Positions 7,723 to 16,793 of a stretch of DNA of 64,000 nt are shown here, piece by piece. Within the stretch, counting starts at the first letter, position 1. Each line of letters begins with the position of its first letter. A program made the translations under genes and the position numbers. The stretch spans positions 2,046,001 through 2,110,000 of the forward strand of contig OZ219748.1 of the NCBI GenBank assembly GCA_964291335.2, read 5' to 3'. The stretch comes from G964291335 sp964291335 (lineage in GTDB: Bacteria; Chloroflexota; Dehalococcoidia; Lucifugimonadales; UBA3495). Under the pieces are notes generated by a model. It did no database searches. It saw nothing but the letters and a program-made list of their open reading frames with translations, and had not been told where the DNA came from.

Positions 7723-10071
7723 CTGAACGCAAATGGACGCCCCCAGTCCGGAGATGACGTTGCCCTGTTTATTGACTGGGAGAACTTTAAAATCAGCCTG
7801 GCTGCCGGCAATCGTACCCCCAACGTTACCGCCCTTAAGGAGGAGGTCGCCAACCACGGTCGAGTGGTTGTAGCCAAAGCCTACGCCGATTGGGTTACCC
7901 GTTCCCCCGAACTCAAGGGGGCCAGTCAGTTCATCAATGACCCCCCGGCCCTTTACGCTGCCGGCATCGAACCGGTTTATGTTCCGACGCGGCTGCCCCA
8001 GGGCGGCGCGTCTGTCCTGGGGGCCCGCACCACCCGGGTCAAGAACAGCGTGGACGTAAAAATGACCGCCGATTGTATCGAGTGCGCTCACTCTTACCCC
8101 AATATCGGCATTTACGTTCTGGTTTCCGGCGACTCTGACTTTATTCACGTCATCAATTCTCTACGCGCCATTGGCAAGAGAGCCATAATTATCGGGGTAT
8201 CCTGGAGCACTTCCCGCCGTCTGGCCGACCAGGTAGATGGCCTCATCCTCTACGATACCGACGTGGACCCGGAAACGCATCCGGAGCCGGCGCCGTTGGA
8301 AAACGAGGGTTCGCTGCGCAGCGCCGGGGCCGGCAACCGGCGTCAGCAATCGCAGCAGCTTTCCGAAATTATGCGGGTCGTTGAGGAGCTGGTGCGCGCC
8401 GAGCGTCAGGCCGGCCGCACCCCCTTGCTGACCTCTCTGAAGCAGCGGATTATGCGGCGCCTCCCCGGTTTTGATGAGAAGAAGCTGGGCTTTTCCGGGT
8501 TCAAGAAATTGATGCTCCGTACCGTTCAGGAAGGGAACATCAAGCTGGTTACCGTAGGGCTGGTTGACTGGGTGCTTATGGCCGATGAACCAACTCCCCA
8601 GGAGGCGCTGCCCGATGCCTTGACCGGCAGCATTATAGAGTCGGTGGCCGCCGGGGAAGAAGTAACCTCTGAAACCGGCCGGGAGGTTTCCGCCGCCGGG
8701 GAACCAGCCCCCCAGGCCGAGCGGGAGGCAGGGGTTCCGAGCCAGGCAGAGGGCGGCCCGGCGGAGCCGGCGACGGAAGAGACGGCTGGCGCCCCGGAGG
8801 AGTTTGCGCCGGCTCCGTTGGGGCCGGCGCTGGCCCAGGCCCTGACGGAAACGCTCGCCCAAGCCAATTTCCCCGATGGGCCGGGCGACGGTCTGGAGGG
8901 ACACCGCATCCGCCACCTGATAATTATGACCGATGCCCTGGAACACCGGGAAGGCATCAGCCACGTCGCCTTTAATTTCCTGATTGGCCAGATTTACCAT
9001 AACCTTCAGGAAGGGCTGGACGCCGGTCATCCGGAGATTGTTCATTGCTGGGGCAACAGGGTTTTTAACCGTACTTATGTTACGCGGCTGATACGGGCTT
9101 TAGGGGAAGCCGAAGTTTTCGTGCGGGGCGTTCATATCAACCGGGATGCTGAAACCGGCCAAACCCGACGGCGCAGCACTTTCAATCTCCAGCGCTCCCA
9201 TCCCCTGGTGGTCAAGGCCCTGGAAAGCCTGTGGGGCGCTGCGGGCGAACCGGAAATGGCGGGTGAAGCCACGGAAGAGCAAGCGTCTGAAGAAACGGTT
9301 CAGGCTGAAACAGTTGGCGAGTTGCCGTCAGCACATGGCGAGGGCCGGGAAGTCGTTGAAGCCGCGGCTGCCCGGCCGGTTGCGGCCAATACAGAGGCCG
9401 GCGCAGATGCGGATAATACTACAGCCGCCGGCGCCGCCGAAGCCACCGATTTGACGCCCGACCCGGTTCCGGCAGTGGCCTCCGAAGCCGAACCAACCAC
9501 CCCGGAAACCCGCCGACCAGCCCCCCGGCGCGGCAACCGTCAGCAAACCGGCGCTGAAGCGCCAGCCACGGCTCAACCGGACGCTGCCCCGGAACCCGAA
9601 ACCACCCCGGAAACCCGGCGGCCAGCCTCCCGGCGCGGCAACCGTCAGCAAACCGGCGCTGAAGCGCCAGCCCCGGCTCAACCGGACGCTGCCCCGGAAC
9701 CCGAAACCACCCCGGAAACCCGGCGGCCAGCCAGCCGGCGCGGCAACCGTCAGCAAACCGCCGCTGAAGCGCCAGCCCCGGCTCAACCGGACGCTGCCCC
9801 GGAACCCGAAACCACCCCGGAAACCCGGCGGCCAGCCCCCCGGCGCGGCAACCGCCAGCAAACCGGCGCTGAAGTGCCAGCCCCGGCTCAACCGGACGCT
9901 GCGCCTGAACCCGAAACCATCCCGGAAACACGGCGGCCAGCCCCCCGGCGCGGCAACCGCCAGCAGACCGGCGCTGGAGAACAAACCCCGGCTGCCCCGC
10001 TTCAGCCGGCAGAGGAGGCGGGGGTGGATACCGGGGCCGCTGAACCGGGGACGGTGGACGCCAGCCCCTAG
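7723..10071 (+). CDS. NYN domain / OST-HTH (LOTUS) putative RNA-binding nuclease
   Basis: A protein of about 782 aa. The NYN (PIN-like RNase) domain spans roughly residues 15-185: VALFIDWENFKISL, KMTADCIECAH, YVLVSGDSDF and GVSWSTSRRLADQVD supply the usual acidic residues. An OST-HTH/LOTUS domain follows at about 207-290 (GRTPLLTSLKQRIMRRLPGF...GFSGFKKLMLRTV). A third globular region (about 387-503) starts at IRHLIIMTDALEHREG. The tail is low complexity with 35-residue Arg-rich repeats. The NYN strand begins before the first GTG (7864), so the start must be upstream; the frame opens after TAG 7714, leaving only ATT 7720 or CTG 7723, with AAGGAG at 7705-7710. Related NYN-LOTUS proteins act on RNA; the target here is unknown. 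Confidence 0.75.
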   Translation: MNANGRPQSGDDVALFIDWENFKISLAAGNRTPNVTALKEEVANHGRVVVAKAYADWVTRSPELKGASQFINDPPALYAAGIEPVYVPTRLPQGGASVLGARTTRVKNSVDVKMTADCIECAHSYPNIGIYVLVSGDSDFIHVINSLRAIGKRAIIIGVSWSTSRRLADQVDGLILYDTDVDPETHPEPAPLENEGSLRSAGAGNRRQQSQQLSEIMRVVEELVRAERQAGRTPLLTSLKQRIMRRLPGFDEKKLGFSGFKKLMLRTVQEGNIKLVTVGLVDWVLMADEPTPQEALPDALTGSIIESVAAGEEVTSETGREVSAAGEPAPQAEREAGVPSQAEGGPAEPATEETAGAPEEFAPAPLGPALAQALTETLAQANFPDGPGDGLEGHRIRHLIIMTDALEHREGISHVAFNFLIGQIYHNLQEGLDAGHPEIVHCWGNRVFNRTYVTRLIRALGEAEVFVRGVHINRDAETGQTRRRSTFNLQRSHPLVVKALESLWGAAGEPEMAGEATEEQASEETVQAETVGELPSAHGEGREVVEAAAARPVAANTEAGADADNTTAAGAAEATDLTPDPVPAVASEAEPTTPETRRPAPRRGNRQQTGAEAPATAQPDAAPEPETTPETRRPASRRGNRQQTGAEAPAPAQPDAAPEPETTPETRRPASRRGNRQQTAAEAPAPAQPDAAPEPETTPETRRPAPRRGNRQQTGAEVPAPAQPDAAPEPETIPETRRPAPRRGNRQQTGAGEQTPAAPLQPAEEAGVDTGAAEPGTVDASP
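9496..9975 (+). repeat. 105-bp tandem repeats coding an Arg/Pro/Gln-rich tail
   Basis: Four full and one partial 105-bp units start at 9496, 9601, 9706, 9811 and 9916. Each encodes about 35 residues with the core ETRRPAPRRGNRQQTGAE followed by an acidic APEPE segment. Units are nearly identical with a few substitutions, suggesting recent slippage or unequal recombination. The alternating basic and acidic blocks look like a disordered RNA-binding tail (inference). Confidence 0.95.
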
Positions 10072-10186
10072 CCGGCGATAGCCTGCGCCGCCGCTGACCT
10101 GCCCCCGTGGGAATCCGGGCTGATTGCCATGCATTTCGCCGGGGGCTGCGCATATAACCGGCGTTTGCCCCGTTCCCCGTCCTGGT

Positions 10187-11479
10187 TCACATATCCAGAA
10201 TCAGCGTTGTCCAGCTGAAGTCCCTGGCTCCCAAACCCTCGCCGGTATAAGGATGGTAATATTCGCGGAAGCCGGACATACGCACTGCCGCATGGGTTTT
10301 GGCCACGATAACGTCTGCCAATTCCGGGTAGCCGTGTTCCCGCAAGGCGCGGGACAGGAACCAGTTGGTGTTTACCCAGGTTGGCCCCCGCCAGATGAAG
10401 CCCCGGGGGTTGCCGGGCATGAACCGGGGGTGGGATGCCGGAACCGAGGGTAAGGGGTAAGGCAGCCAGAAATGCGCCTGGTGGCTAACCCAGTCGGTAA
10501 CCAGCCTGGATACTACCGCCGGTGGCAGGTCGTGCAGTATCAGGGGCATCAGCGCGCTAATCGTAACTTCCCTGACTGGCGCTTCATCTACCCCGCGCAG
10601 GTCGAGGAAGGCTCCCAGCTCTTCATCCCAACATTTGTTCAGCAAAGCGTCGCGCGTCTTGTCCGCCTCCCGCCGGAACTCCTGCGCCGCTTCCCGCTCC
10701 CGCTGCGCCGGTTCTGCCGGGCGGCCGGCTTCAGCGGCGGCCGCTTCCAGCAGCCGGCCCAGCGAGCGCAAAGCAAAGGCGTAGATAGCGTTAACCAGCG
10801 CGTCCTCAAAATGGAATATATCCGCTGCCAGTATGCGCCGGTCAGCCCCGCGCAGCGGTTCATAGGCGGCGTAAACCCGACGCAAGGCCGCGATAAACCC
10901 CTGGTTGCTCAAATCCTGCAACCCCAACGCCGCATCGTATTTGGGGGAGCAGTCGGTGCCGGCCTCCTCGGGCTGAATGATGGCAATCAGCCCATCCTCG
11001 TCCGGGTCCCGGTGATGGCGCAGCCAGCGATAGTAGGCCGTCAAGACCGGCAGGGCAGCGTCCCGAAAGCCGCGGTCGCCGGTGGCCCGGTAAACTCGCT
11101 CCACGGCATAAGCGATAATCGGGGGCTGGATGGTGGCGCTGAAGTAAGGGGAGGTCATACCTACAATATTGCGGCTCAGGAATGCCGGCTGCTTTTCCAT
11201 TTCCCAGAAAATGATGTGGGGAATGAAGCCGTCGGGCTGGGCCCCACTGAGCAGGGTGTTCAGTTCTGCCTGGGACTGCTGCGGCTCCAGGTGGGTTAAG
11301 GCAATGGCATGGAAGCAGGAATCCCAAAACCACTGAAAGGGGTAGCCGGCCAGGGAAGGCGCCGCGAAGCTGAAGGGCTTGCCGTTCCACTCAGCTACAC
11401 CCCGCCGCCAGTTGGTCAGCAATATCCGCCGGGCCTGCTCTGCCAACTCGCCCCTTTCAATCAGGTGGTTTTGCGCCAT
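10187..11479 (-). CDS. Glycoside hydrolase, (alpha/alpha)6 barrel, GH63/MGH-like
   Basis: A 430-aa cytosolic protein resembling the GH63 mannosylglycerate hydrolase/trehalase-like group. Motifs: FSFAAPSLAGYPFQWFWDSCFHA at about residues 38-60 holds the Trp-rich substrate pocket, DGLIAIIQPEEAGTDCSPKYD resembles the catalytic loop, and the C-terminal GFIWRGPTWVNTNWFLSRAL and YHPYTGEGLGARDFSWTT are typical of the family. No signal peptide is present. Its start codon overlaps the stop of the upstream glycosyltransferase by 1 nt (TAATG), so they form an operon. A role in turnover of a glycosylated compatible solute is plausible but unproven. Confidence 0.7.
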   Translation of the reverse strand: MAQNHLIERGELAEQARRILLTNWRRGVAEWNGKPFSFAAPSLAGYPFQWFWDSCFHAIALTHLEPQQSQAELNTLLSGAQPDGFIPHIIFWEMEKQPAFLSRNIVGMTSPYFSATIQPPIIAYAVERVYRATGDRGFRDAALPVLTAYYRWLRHHRDPDEDGLIAIIQPEEAGTDCSPKYDAALGLQDLSNQGFIAALRRVYAAYEPLRGADRRILAADIFHFEDALVNAIYAFALRSLGRLLEAAAAEAGRPAEPAQREREAAQEFRREADKTRDALLNKCWDEELGAFLDLRGVDEAPVREVTISALMPLILHDLPPAVVSRLVTDWVSHQAHFWLPYPLPSVPASHPRFMPGNPRGFIWRGPTWVNTNWFLSRALREHGYPELADVIVAKTHAAVRMSGFREYYHPYTGEGLGARDFSWTTLILDM

Positions 11480-12678
11480 TATTCTCCACCCCGCAGCTCG
11501 CCCCGGTAGAGGGCAAGGTATTTTTCGGCCACCGCCGGCCAGGTAAACTTGCCCAGAACGTATTGCCGCCCGGCCTCTCCCAATTGCCGGCGGGACTCTC
11601 CGTCGTTGACCAGGCGCGTCATTTCCGCTGCGGCGGCGGCCCGGTCATATTTGGGGGTTACCACCGCCCCCTGGGTCAGCAATTCCCGATTGGCTCCCAC
11701 ATCATGGGTCAGCACCGGCAGGCCGTTGAGCATTGCCTCGAAATAGACCAGCCCAAAGGCTTCATATTGGGAATAGAGGGCGAACAAGTCGGCCTGCCGA
11801 TACCATCGGGCCAGGGCTGCGTCGTCCAGTTCGCCGGTAAAGAGCGTTTCTTCCTCCAGGCCGGCAGCCCTGACCGCTTCCCGCAGCTCCGCCCCGGCGT
11901 CCTCGTCCCGTCCCACCAAAACCAGCCGGGCCGGCCGCTGGAACCGGCTGCGCGCCTGCCGGAAGCTTTCCAGCAGCCATGCCTGACCTTTGTGCCGACT
12001 GAGCCGGCCGACGCAGAGAATATTGAGCGGGGCCTCCGGTTCCGGCGGCGCCCGGTCGGGGCCGGCCTCGTCCAGGTCCAGCCGGGATGCGCCCCAGCCG
12101 ATAACCGCCGTTTTTTCGGGGGCGGCCCGGTAATCCCGCCCGAGCTGCCTTGCCTCTTGCCAGGTCAGCGCAACCACTTGGTCCACTGCGCGGCACAAGA
12201 GCCGGTTCAGGGGCTTCAGCCAGGAGCGAAGCGGCGTAAGGGTGTGGTATGAGGGCGTGAAGATGAACCGCGCCCGTCCTTTGCGCCAGAACCAGCTCCA
12301 GAAATGGCCCCAGACCCAGCCATCGCCTACGAAGTGAATTACGTGGGGGTTGAACTCATCCAGGCAGCGGCGTATCTGTCCCGGCGGAAACCAGACCAGC
12401 GGGACTGAATAGACGGGCAGGGAAGACCGGGGGAACCCCCTGAGCCGGTAGATGCTGATGCCCGGCTCCAGCTGTTCCCGGTCAGCCCATTCGGGGTGGG
12501 GAATGCGCGGAAAGGCGTACTTGGTGGTCAGAATACCCACCGCTTCCACTTCGGGAGAGCGGAGCAGTTGCAGGGAAAGGCCTTCAATGGCCCGCTCAAT
12601 GCCGCCCAGGTAAGGCCGGAAGTAAGGGGTAAGGAACAACACCCGCAGCGGCATTGTTCCGGAAATCGGGTTGCTCAC
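11479..12678 (-). CDS. Glycosyltransferase family 4
   Basis: A 399-aa GT-B fold retaining glycosyltransferase. N-terminal FLTPYFRPYLGGIERAIEGL is the acceptor-domain glycine loop. The C-terminal half has LNILCVGRLSRHKGQAWLLE and the nucleotide-sugar motif EAFGLVYFEAMLNGLPVL (EX7E). GTG 12678 is preferred as start because GGAGG lies 8 nt upstream; the ATG at 12654 has no clear site and an earlier start at 12807 would add an unlikely leader. It is translationally coupled to the glycoside hydrolase, suggesting synthesis and breakdown of the same glycoside. Donor and acceptor are unknown. Confidence 0.8.
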   Translation of the reverse strand: MSNPISGTMPLRVLFLTPYFRPYLGGIERAIEGLSLQLLRSPEVEAVGILTTKYAFPRIPHPEWADREQLEPGISIYRLRGFPRSSLPVYSVPLVWFPPGQIRRCLDEFNPHVIHFVGDGWVWGHFWSWFWRKGRARFIFTPSYHTLTPLRSWLKPLNRLLCRAVDQVVALTWQEARQLGRDYRAAPEKTAVIGWGASRLDLDEAGPDRAPPEPEAPLNILCVGRLSRHKGQAWLLESFRQARSRFQRPARLVLVGRDEDAGAELREAVRAAGLEEETLFTGELDDAALARWYRQADLFALYSQYEAFGLVYFEAMLNGLPVLTHDVGANRELLTQGAVVTPKYDRAAAAAEMTRLVNDGESRRQLGEAGRQYVLGKFTWPAVAEKYLALYRGELRGGE

Positions 12679-12863
12679 TTTACGCGCCTCCGGCGAAAGA
12701 CCGCGCTGCCCGCTTTGCCTATTCCCGCAAAACCGGTCAGGCACTGCTAAACTGACGCTGCCCCGGCGGGTTTGCCTCATGTGATATATTGGACTTTTCC
12801 CGGGCAATCATCAAGTTTTCCGGTAGATTGACGGCGGCAACGGCGGAGGGCGGACAGAAGATT

Positions 12864-14342
12864 ATGCCTGACTTGTTCCGAGCCAGTTTCAATATCGATT
12901 GCCCGGAAGACCCCGGGTTAAAGCGTTTTGCCGAGGTGGAGGATTACGTCCGGCAATGGTGCCGGCAATCTTTTGCCCTGACCGAAGAGCCGGCGCCCGG
13001 CGAAAATTATACCGGCCCAGCCGAAGGCGAGCGGCTGCGGACGGAACGGGGCGAGCTGGAGCAGGAGGCCTATTTTCACCTCAAGGCGGAAAGAGCCGCC
13101 TGCACCCTCAACTTCTGGCTGACGGCCCAGGGCAATACCCTGGAGTCGGAGCTGGCCCTGATTGCGCCGGAAGGTTACGGGCGACCGATGGCCGCTCCCC
13201 GGTTTCTAATCGACCTGCTCAACCGGTTCAGTTGCAGCTACCTGGAGCAGCCGATAAAAACCGAGCCAATCGAAGTTGCGCCGGAGGGGGCGTCGGCCTT
13301 TGCCGAGGCGCAGGTATTTTCTCCGGAGCGGCGCCTGCCCCTGCTTCTGGTTATGGGTCAGAGCAGCCGGGCCCTCCAATGGGCCAGAGCGGACTGGCTG
13401 GCGGGCATAGCCCGGGTGGCGGTTTGCGCCGATAACGCCGTTGATTTGCTCAACAAAGAGCTGAACCCCCTGCACTGCTTCGGGGGGACGGTGCGCCTTT
13501 TCCTGCCCAATTGCTCCAAGTCTGACCGAACCTGGCTGCACCCTTTCTGGCCGTCCGGTCAGGTGGAACGTCTGGGCCTCGGGCTTCTAACGGAGCTGCG
13601 GGAGAATACCCTGGCGTATCTGGCCTTGCGCCCCTACCGGGTGCTTTTTGACGAGGTGTCGGCCAGAGTAAGAAGTGCGGAACAAAAGAGCGCCATGTCC
13701 CGTTCATGGCAGCAAGCGGAACAACAGGTTCTGGACCATTTCGCCGAACATGAGCGGGAGCTTACGGAGTTAGTCGAGCGTTACAAGTCTGAGAATGAAG
13801 CCCTTAAGCAGGAAAGATACCAGCTGCTTTCGGAGCTTAACGCCTACCGGACTGCCGGGTATTCGCCGCAGGAACCGCAGGATGCGCCGCCGGCAGAATT
13901 GGAGGAGTTCCGCTCAGTCAAGGCGGTAATTGAGTGGGCTGAAGCAAACTTGAGCGGTATCCGCTTTCTCCCCTCCGCCTACCGGTCGGCTGGCGATGCG
14001 CCCAATTTTCCGAACCGAAACCGCATCCAGAAAATTTTCAAAGCCCTCAGCGAATGCGCCGTCCAGCGGAAGCAGAACAGTTCTCTGGGCCAGGAAACAG
14101 AGGATTGGTTCCAGGAAAGAGGGCACGATTACGCTTCCCGTGAAAGCGCCACTACGATGAATAAATTCGGCGCCCAGCGCATCTTCCGGGATAATGTCCG
14201 CAATTGCGATGTTGAAATGCCGGCCCATTTCAAGTTGGGGGCGGGCGGCAATGCCCTGCGGATTCACGTTCACTGGGAAGATGCGGAAAGGGTATGGTTA
14301 GTGGGACACGTCGGCAAACACCTGGATACTGTCCGAGGGTAG
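12864..14342 (+). CDS. Uncharacterised multidomain protein (492 aa) with coiled coil
   Basis: I cannot name this family. Visible parts are an N-terminal domain of about 165 residues; a domain beginning RRLPLLLVMGQSSRALQWAR and continuing to a conserved-looking CFGGTVRLFLPNC near residues 215-235; a coiled coil of about 50 residues (EHERELTELVERYKSENEAL); and a C-terminal domain from SVKAVIEWAEANLSGIRFLP to RIHVHWEDAERVWLVGHVGK and HLDT. The layout recalls large hypothetical proteins of actinomycetes of possible defence or regulatory role, but that is only an impression. ATG 12864 gives the most natural N-terminus (MPDLFRASFNID); GGAGGG upstream is rather distant. It stands alone, divergent from the glycosyltransferase. 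Confidence 0.7.
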   Translation: MPDLFRASFNIDCPEDPGLKRFAEVEDYVRQWCRQSFALTEEPAPGENYTGPAEGERLRTERGELEQEAYFHLKAERAACTLNFWLTAQGNTLESELALIAPEGYGRPMAAPRFLIDLLNRFSCSYLEQPIKTEPIEVAPEGASAFAEAQVFSPERRLPLLLVMGQSSRALQWARADWLAGIARVAVCADNAVDLLNKELNPLHCFGGTVRLFLPNCSKSDRTWLHPFWPSGQVERLGLGLLTELRENTLAYLALRPYRVLFDEVSARVRSAEQKSAMSRSWQQAEQQVLDHFAEHERELTELVERYKSENEALKQERYQLLSELNAYRTAGYSPQEPQDAPPAELEEFRSVKAVIEWAEANLSGIRFLPSAYRSAGDAPNFPNRNRIQKIFKALSECAVQRKQNSSLGQETEDWFQERGHDYASRESATTMNKFGAQRIFRDNVRNCDVEMPAHFKLGAGGNALRIHVHWEDAERVWLVGHVGKHLDTVRG

Positions 14343-14368
14343 CCTGACTTCTCCAGGCCGAGGCCGGC

Positions 14369-15121
14369 CTATTGCGCCGTCCAGCCTCCATCAATCACCA
14401 GTTCGCTGCCGGTCATAAAGGAGGATTCATCCGAGGCCAGGAACAGGATGCCATAAGCCACGTCCTCGGGCTGCCCGTAACGCCCCAGAGGTATGCGGGA
14501 CCGGGTGGTCCGGTAACGCTCCGGGTCGGCCCGGCCCGACTCGGTCATAGGCGTAGCGATGGGCCCGGGGTGTACCGAGTTGGCCCGGATGCCGTCGGCG
14601 GCGTACTGAATGGCGGTGGCCTTGGTGAAGATGCGCACTGCCCCCTTGGAGGCCTGGTACTGGGGGCTGCTGTTATCCACCCCCACCAGCCCCAGTTGGG
14701 AAGAAATGTTGATGATGGACCCGCCGCCGGCCTGACGCAGGGCCGGCAGAGCGGCTCTGGTTCCCAGAAAAACCCCTTTAGCGTTAATGTCCATCACCCG
14801 GTCCCATTCCGCTTCGGTTACATCTTCCACCAGCCCGGCGCCCCGCACCCCGGCATTGTTGACCAGGACGTTCAGTTGACCGAAACGGGTTATGGCGGCG
14901 GCAATGGCCGCTTGCCATTGGTCGGCGCGGGTAACGTCCAGGGGGAGGAAAAGGGCTTCACCGCCCCTTTCGCCGATTTCCGCCGCCAGCTCCCGGCCTT
15001 CATCTACCAGCACATCGCCAAAAGCAACCCTGGCTCCTTCGGCGGCAAACAAGCGCGCCGCGGCGGCCCCCAGGCCCCTGGCGCCGCCGCTGATGAAGGC
15101 CACCTTGCCAGCTAAACGCAT
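14369..15121 (-). CDS. SDR family oxidoreductase
   Basis: A 250-aa classical short-chain dehydrogenase. The cofactor loop is SGGARGLG at about residues 11-18, the NNAG motif is at about 88, and the catalytic triad is Ser in INISSQLG with YQASK (Tyr-x3-Lys) near 153. An Asp after strand 2 (VAFGDVLVDE) favours NAD(H). The C-terminal FMTGSELVIDGGWTA is the standard dimer tail. It is most like cyclopentanol/3-alpha-hydroxysteroid or 3-oxoacyl reductases; substrate unknown. It converges on the unknown 492-aa gene, 26 bp apart. Confidence 0.88.
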   Translation of the reverse strand: MRLAGKVAFISGGARGLGAAAARLFAAEGARVAFGDVLVDEGRELAAEIGERGGEALFLPLDVTRADQWQAAIAAAITRFGQLNVLVNNAGVRGAGLVEDVTEAEWDRVMDINAKGVFLGTRAALPALRQAGGGSIINISSQLGLVGVDNSSPQYQASKGAVRIFTKATAIQYAADGIRANSVHPGPIATPMTESGRADPERYRTTRSRIPLGRYGQPEDVAYGILFLASDESSFMTGSELVIDGGWTAQ

Positions 15122-15255
15122 ATTGCACCCTTCCCGTTCCGGCTGTGAACACCTTCCGTTAGTCTAGCATATTGCCTGACGCCCCTGATACCAGGGTTTC
15201 CGCTCTGCCTCATCCTGTGTTAAGGTAGGCGGCATCCGGAGCCGCAAGGTGGGGT

Positions 15256-15684
15256 ATGACGCAGGCGCAGCAGGGCAGCACAGTAAAGGTGCATTACACC
15301 GGCAAGCTGGATGATGGCTCGATTTTCGATTCTTCCGTTGGCAGCGAGCCTTTGGAGTTTACTATTGGAGGCGGGCAGATGCTTCCCGGGTTTGAGCAGG
15401 GTGTGGTTGGTATGGAGCAGGGCGAGCTTCGTACCATCATCATCGCAGCTGACCAGGCTTACGGGGTGCGCCGGCCCGAAGGCGTGTTCGCGGTGGCTCG
15501 CCGCGAAATTCCCCCGTCCATTCCCCTGGAAGTGGGAATGAAGTTGCAGGCTACTGGCCGGAACGGAGAGCCGGCTTATATGCAGGTGATTGAGTTGTCG
15601 GATGAAACGGTAACCATGGATGCCAACCACCCCCTGGCCGGCCAGGATTTGACCTTTGAAATCGAACTGGTTGAACTCGCGTAA
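15256..15684 (+). CDS. FKBP-type peptidyl-prolyl isomerase, SlyD-like
   Basis: A 142-aa cytosolic prolyl cis-trans isomerase and chaperone. VKVHYTGKLDDGSIFDSS and the active-site stretch MLPGFEQGVVGMEQGE are canonical FKBP. After QAYGVRR the chain carries an inserted flap domain of about 45 residues (IPPSIPLEVGMKLQATG ... VTMDANHPLAG) as in SlyD, then returns to the FKBP core with DLTFEIELVEL. The His-rich metal-binding tail of E. coli SlyD is missing. AAGGTGGGG upstream of ATG 15256 supports the start. Confidence 0.9.
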   Translation: MTQAQQGSTVKVHYTGKLDDGSIFDSSVGSEPLEFTIGGGQMLPGFEQGVVGMEQGELRTIIIAADQAYGVRRPEGVFAVARREIPPSIPLEVGMKLQATGRNGEPAYMQVIELSDETVTMDANHPLAGQDLTFEIELVELA

Positions 15685-15760
15685 CCTGGTAAGGGTTCTG
15701 CCCGGTTAGAACTTGCCGTTCCCGGGCGCATATTCAGGATTGACCGGGCAGGAGGAGGCC

Positions 15761-16585
15761 ATGGCTGAACCAAAGGGCCGGCTGGAAGGCAAGGCGGCTA
15801 TTGTAACCGGGGCCGGTTCCAGCGGCCCCGGCGTAGGCAACGGCAAAGCGGCAGCCGTGCTGTTTGCCCGGGCGGGCGCCAGGGTGCTGCTGGTGGATTC
15901 GGTAAAGGCCCGGGCCGCGGAAACCCTGGCGATGATTCGGAGTGAAGGCGGCGCCGCCGAGGTGTTCGAGGCGGACGTCATCAACGCCAATGACTGCCGC
16001 CGCATGGTGGATGCCGCCATGGACCTTTACGGCCGGCTGGATGTTCTGGATAACAACGTGGGCATCTCCCGCCGGGGGTCGGTGCTGGAAATCAGCGAGG
16101 ATGATTGGGATTACGTAATGGCGGTCAACGTCAAGAGCATTGTCCTTTGCAGCAAATTCGCCATTCCCAGGATGATTGCCAGCGGCGGCGGCTCCATCAT
16201 CAACATTTCCTCCATTGCCGGGCTGCGGGCCCACAGCAGCACGCCTTACACCACTTCCAAAGCGGCGGTGCAGGGTTTGACCATGTCTATGGCCGCCGAC
16301 CATGGCCCCGACGGCATACGCGTTAACTGCATTGCCCCGGGCCTGGTCTATTCGCCGATGGTGGCGCCCCGAATGGACGCGTCCCTGCGGGAAATTCGCC
16401 GGAATGCCGCCCCCCTGCGCACTGAAGGAGACGCCTGGGACATCGGCTACGCCGCCCTGTTTCTGGCCAGCGATGAGTCACGTTGGGTTAACGGCGTAAC
16501 GCTGCCCGTGGACGCCGGGCTGACTGCGGTAACCCCGGTAACCTACCAGACCCTGGCCCAGCAGCAATATGCCCCTCCGCCATAG
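15761..16585 (+). CDS. SDR family oxidoreductase
   Basis: A 274-aa short-chain dehydrogenase. The Rossmann loop VTGAGSSGPGVGNGKA is slightly longer than the usual TGxxxGxG. The NNAG motif reads NNVG, and the active site is INISSIAG with PYTTSKAA (Tyr-x3-Lys). DSVKARA after strand 2 suggests NAD(H). The start at 15761 is set by GGAGGAGG a few bases upstream; the in-frame start at 15713 would add a leader without signal. It shares the strand with the FKBP gene, 76 bp apart. Substrate not identifiable. Confidence 0.88.
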   Translation: MAEPKGRLEGKAAIVTGAGSSGPGVGNGKAAAVLFARAGARVLLVDSVKARAAETLAMIRSEGGAAEVFEADVINANDCRRMVDAAMDLYGRLDVLDNNVGISRRGSVLEISEDDWDYVMAVNVKSIVLCSKFAIPRMIASGGGSIINISSIAGLRAHSSTPYTTSKAAVQGLTMSMAADHGPDGIRVNCIAPGLVYSPMVAPRMDASLREIRRNAAPLRTEGDAWDIGYAALFLASDESRWVNGVTLPVDAGLTAVTPVTYQTLAQQQYAPPP

Positions 16586-16793
16586 CCGGGGGGCTTCTTA
16601 TAGCAAGGCGCCCGCCCCGGTCAAATCAACAACCCCCCTTATGCCGCCCCCCCACCGCGCGCCCGGACCGCAGCCGGGACAGGGTTCAGAAGGGGGCGCG
16701 CTGCCGCTTTAACCGGCTTTCAGGTAGCCAGCTTTTGGTTCCGGTGGTAACATTGGGGGGCAAAACCACCCCGGTTTACGGAAGGAGATTCAA

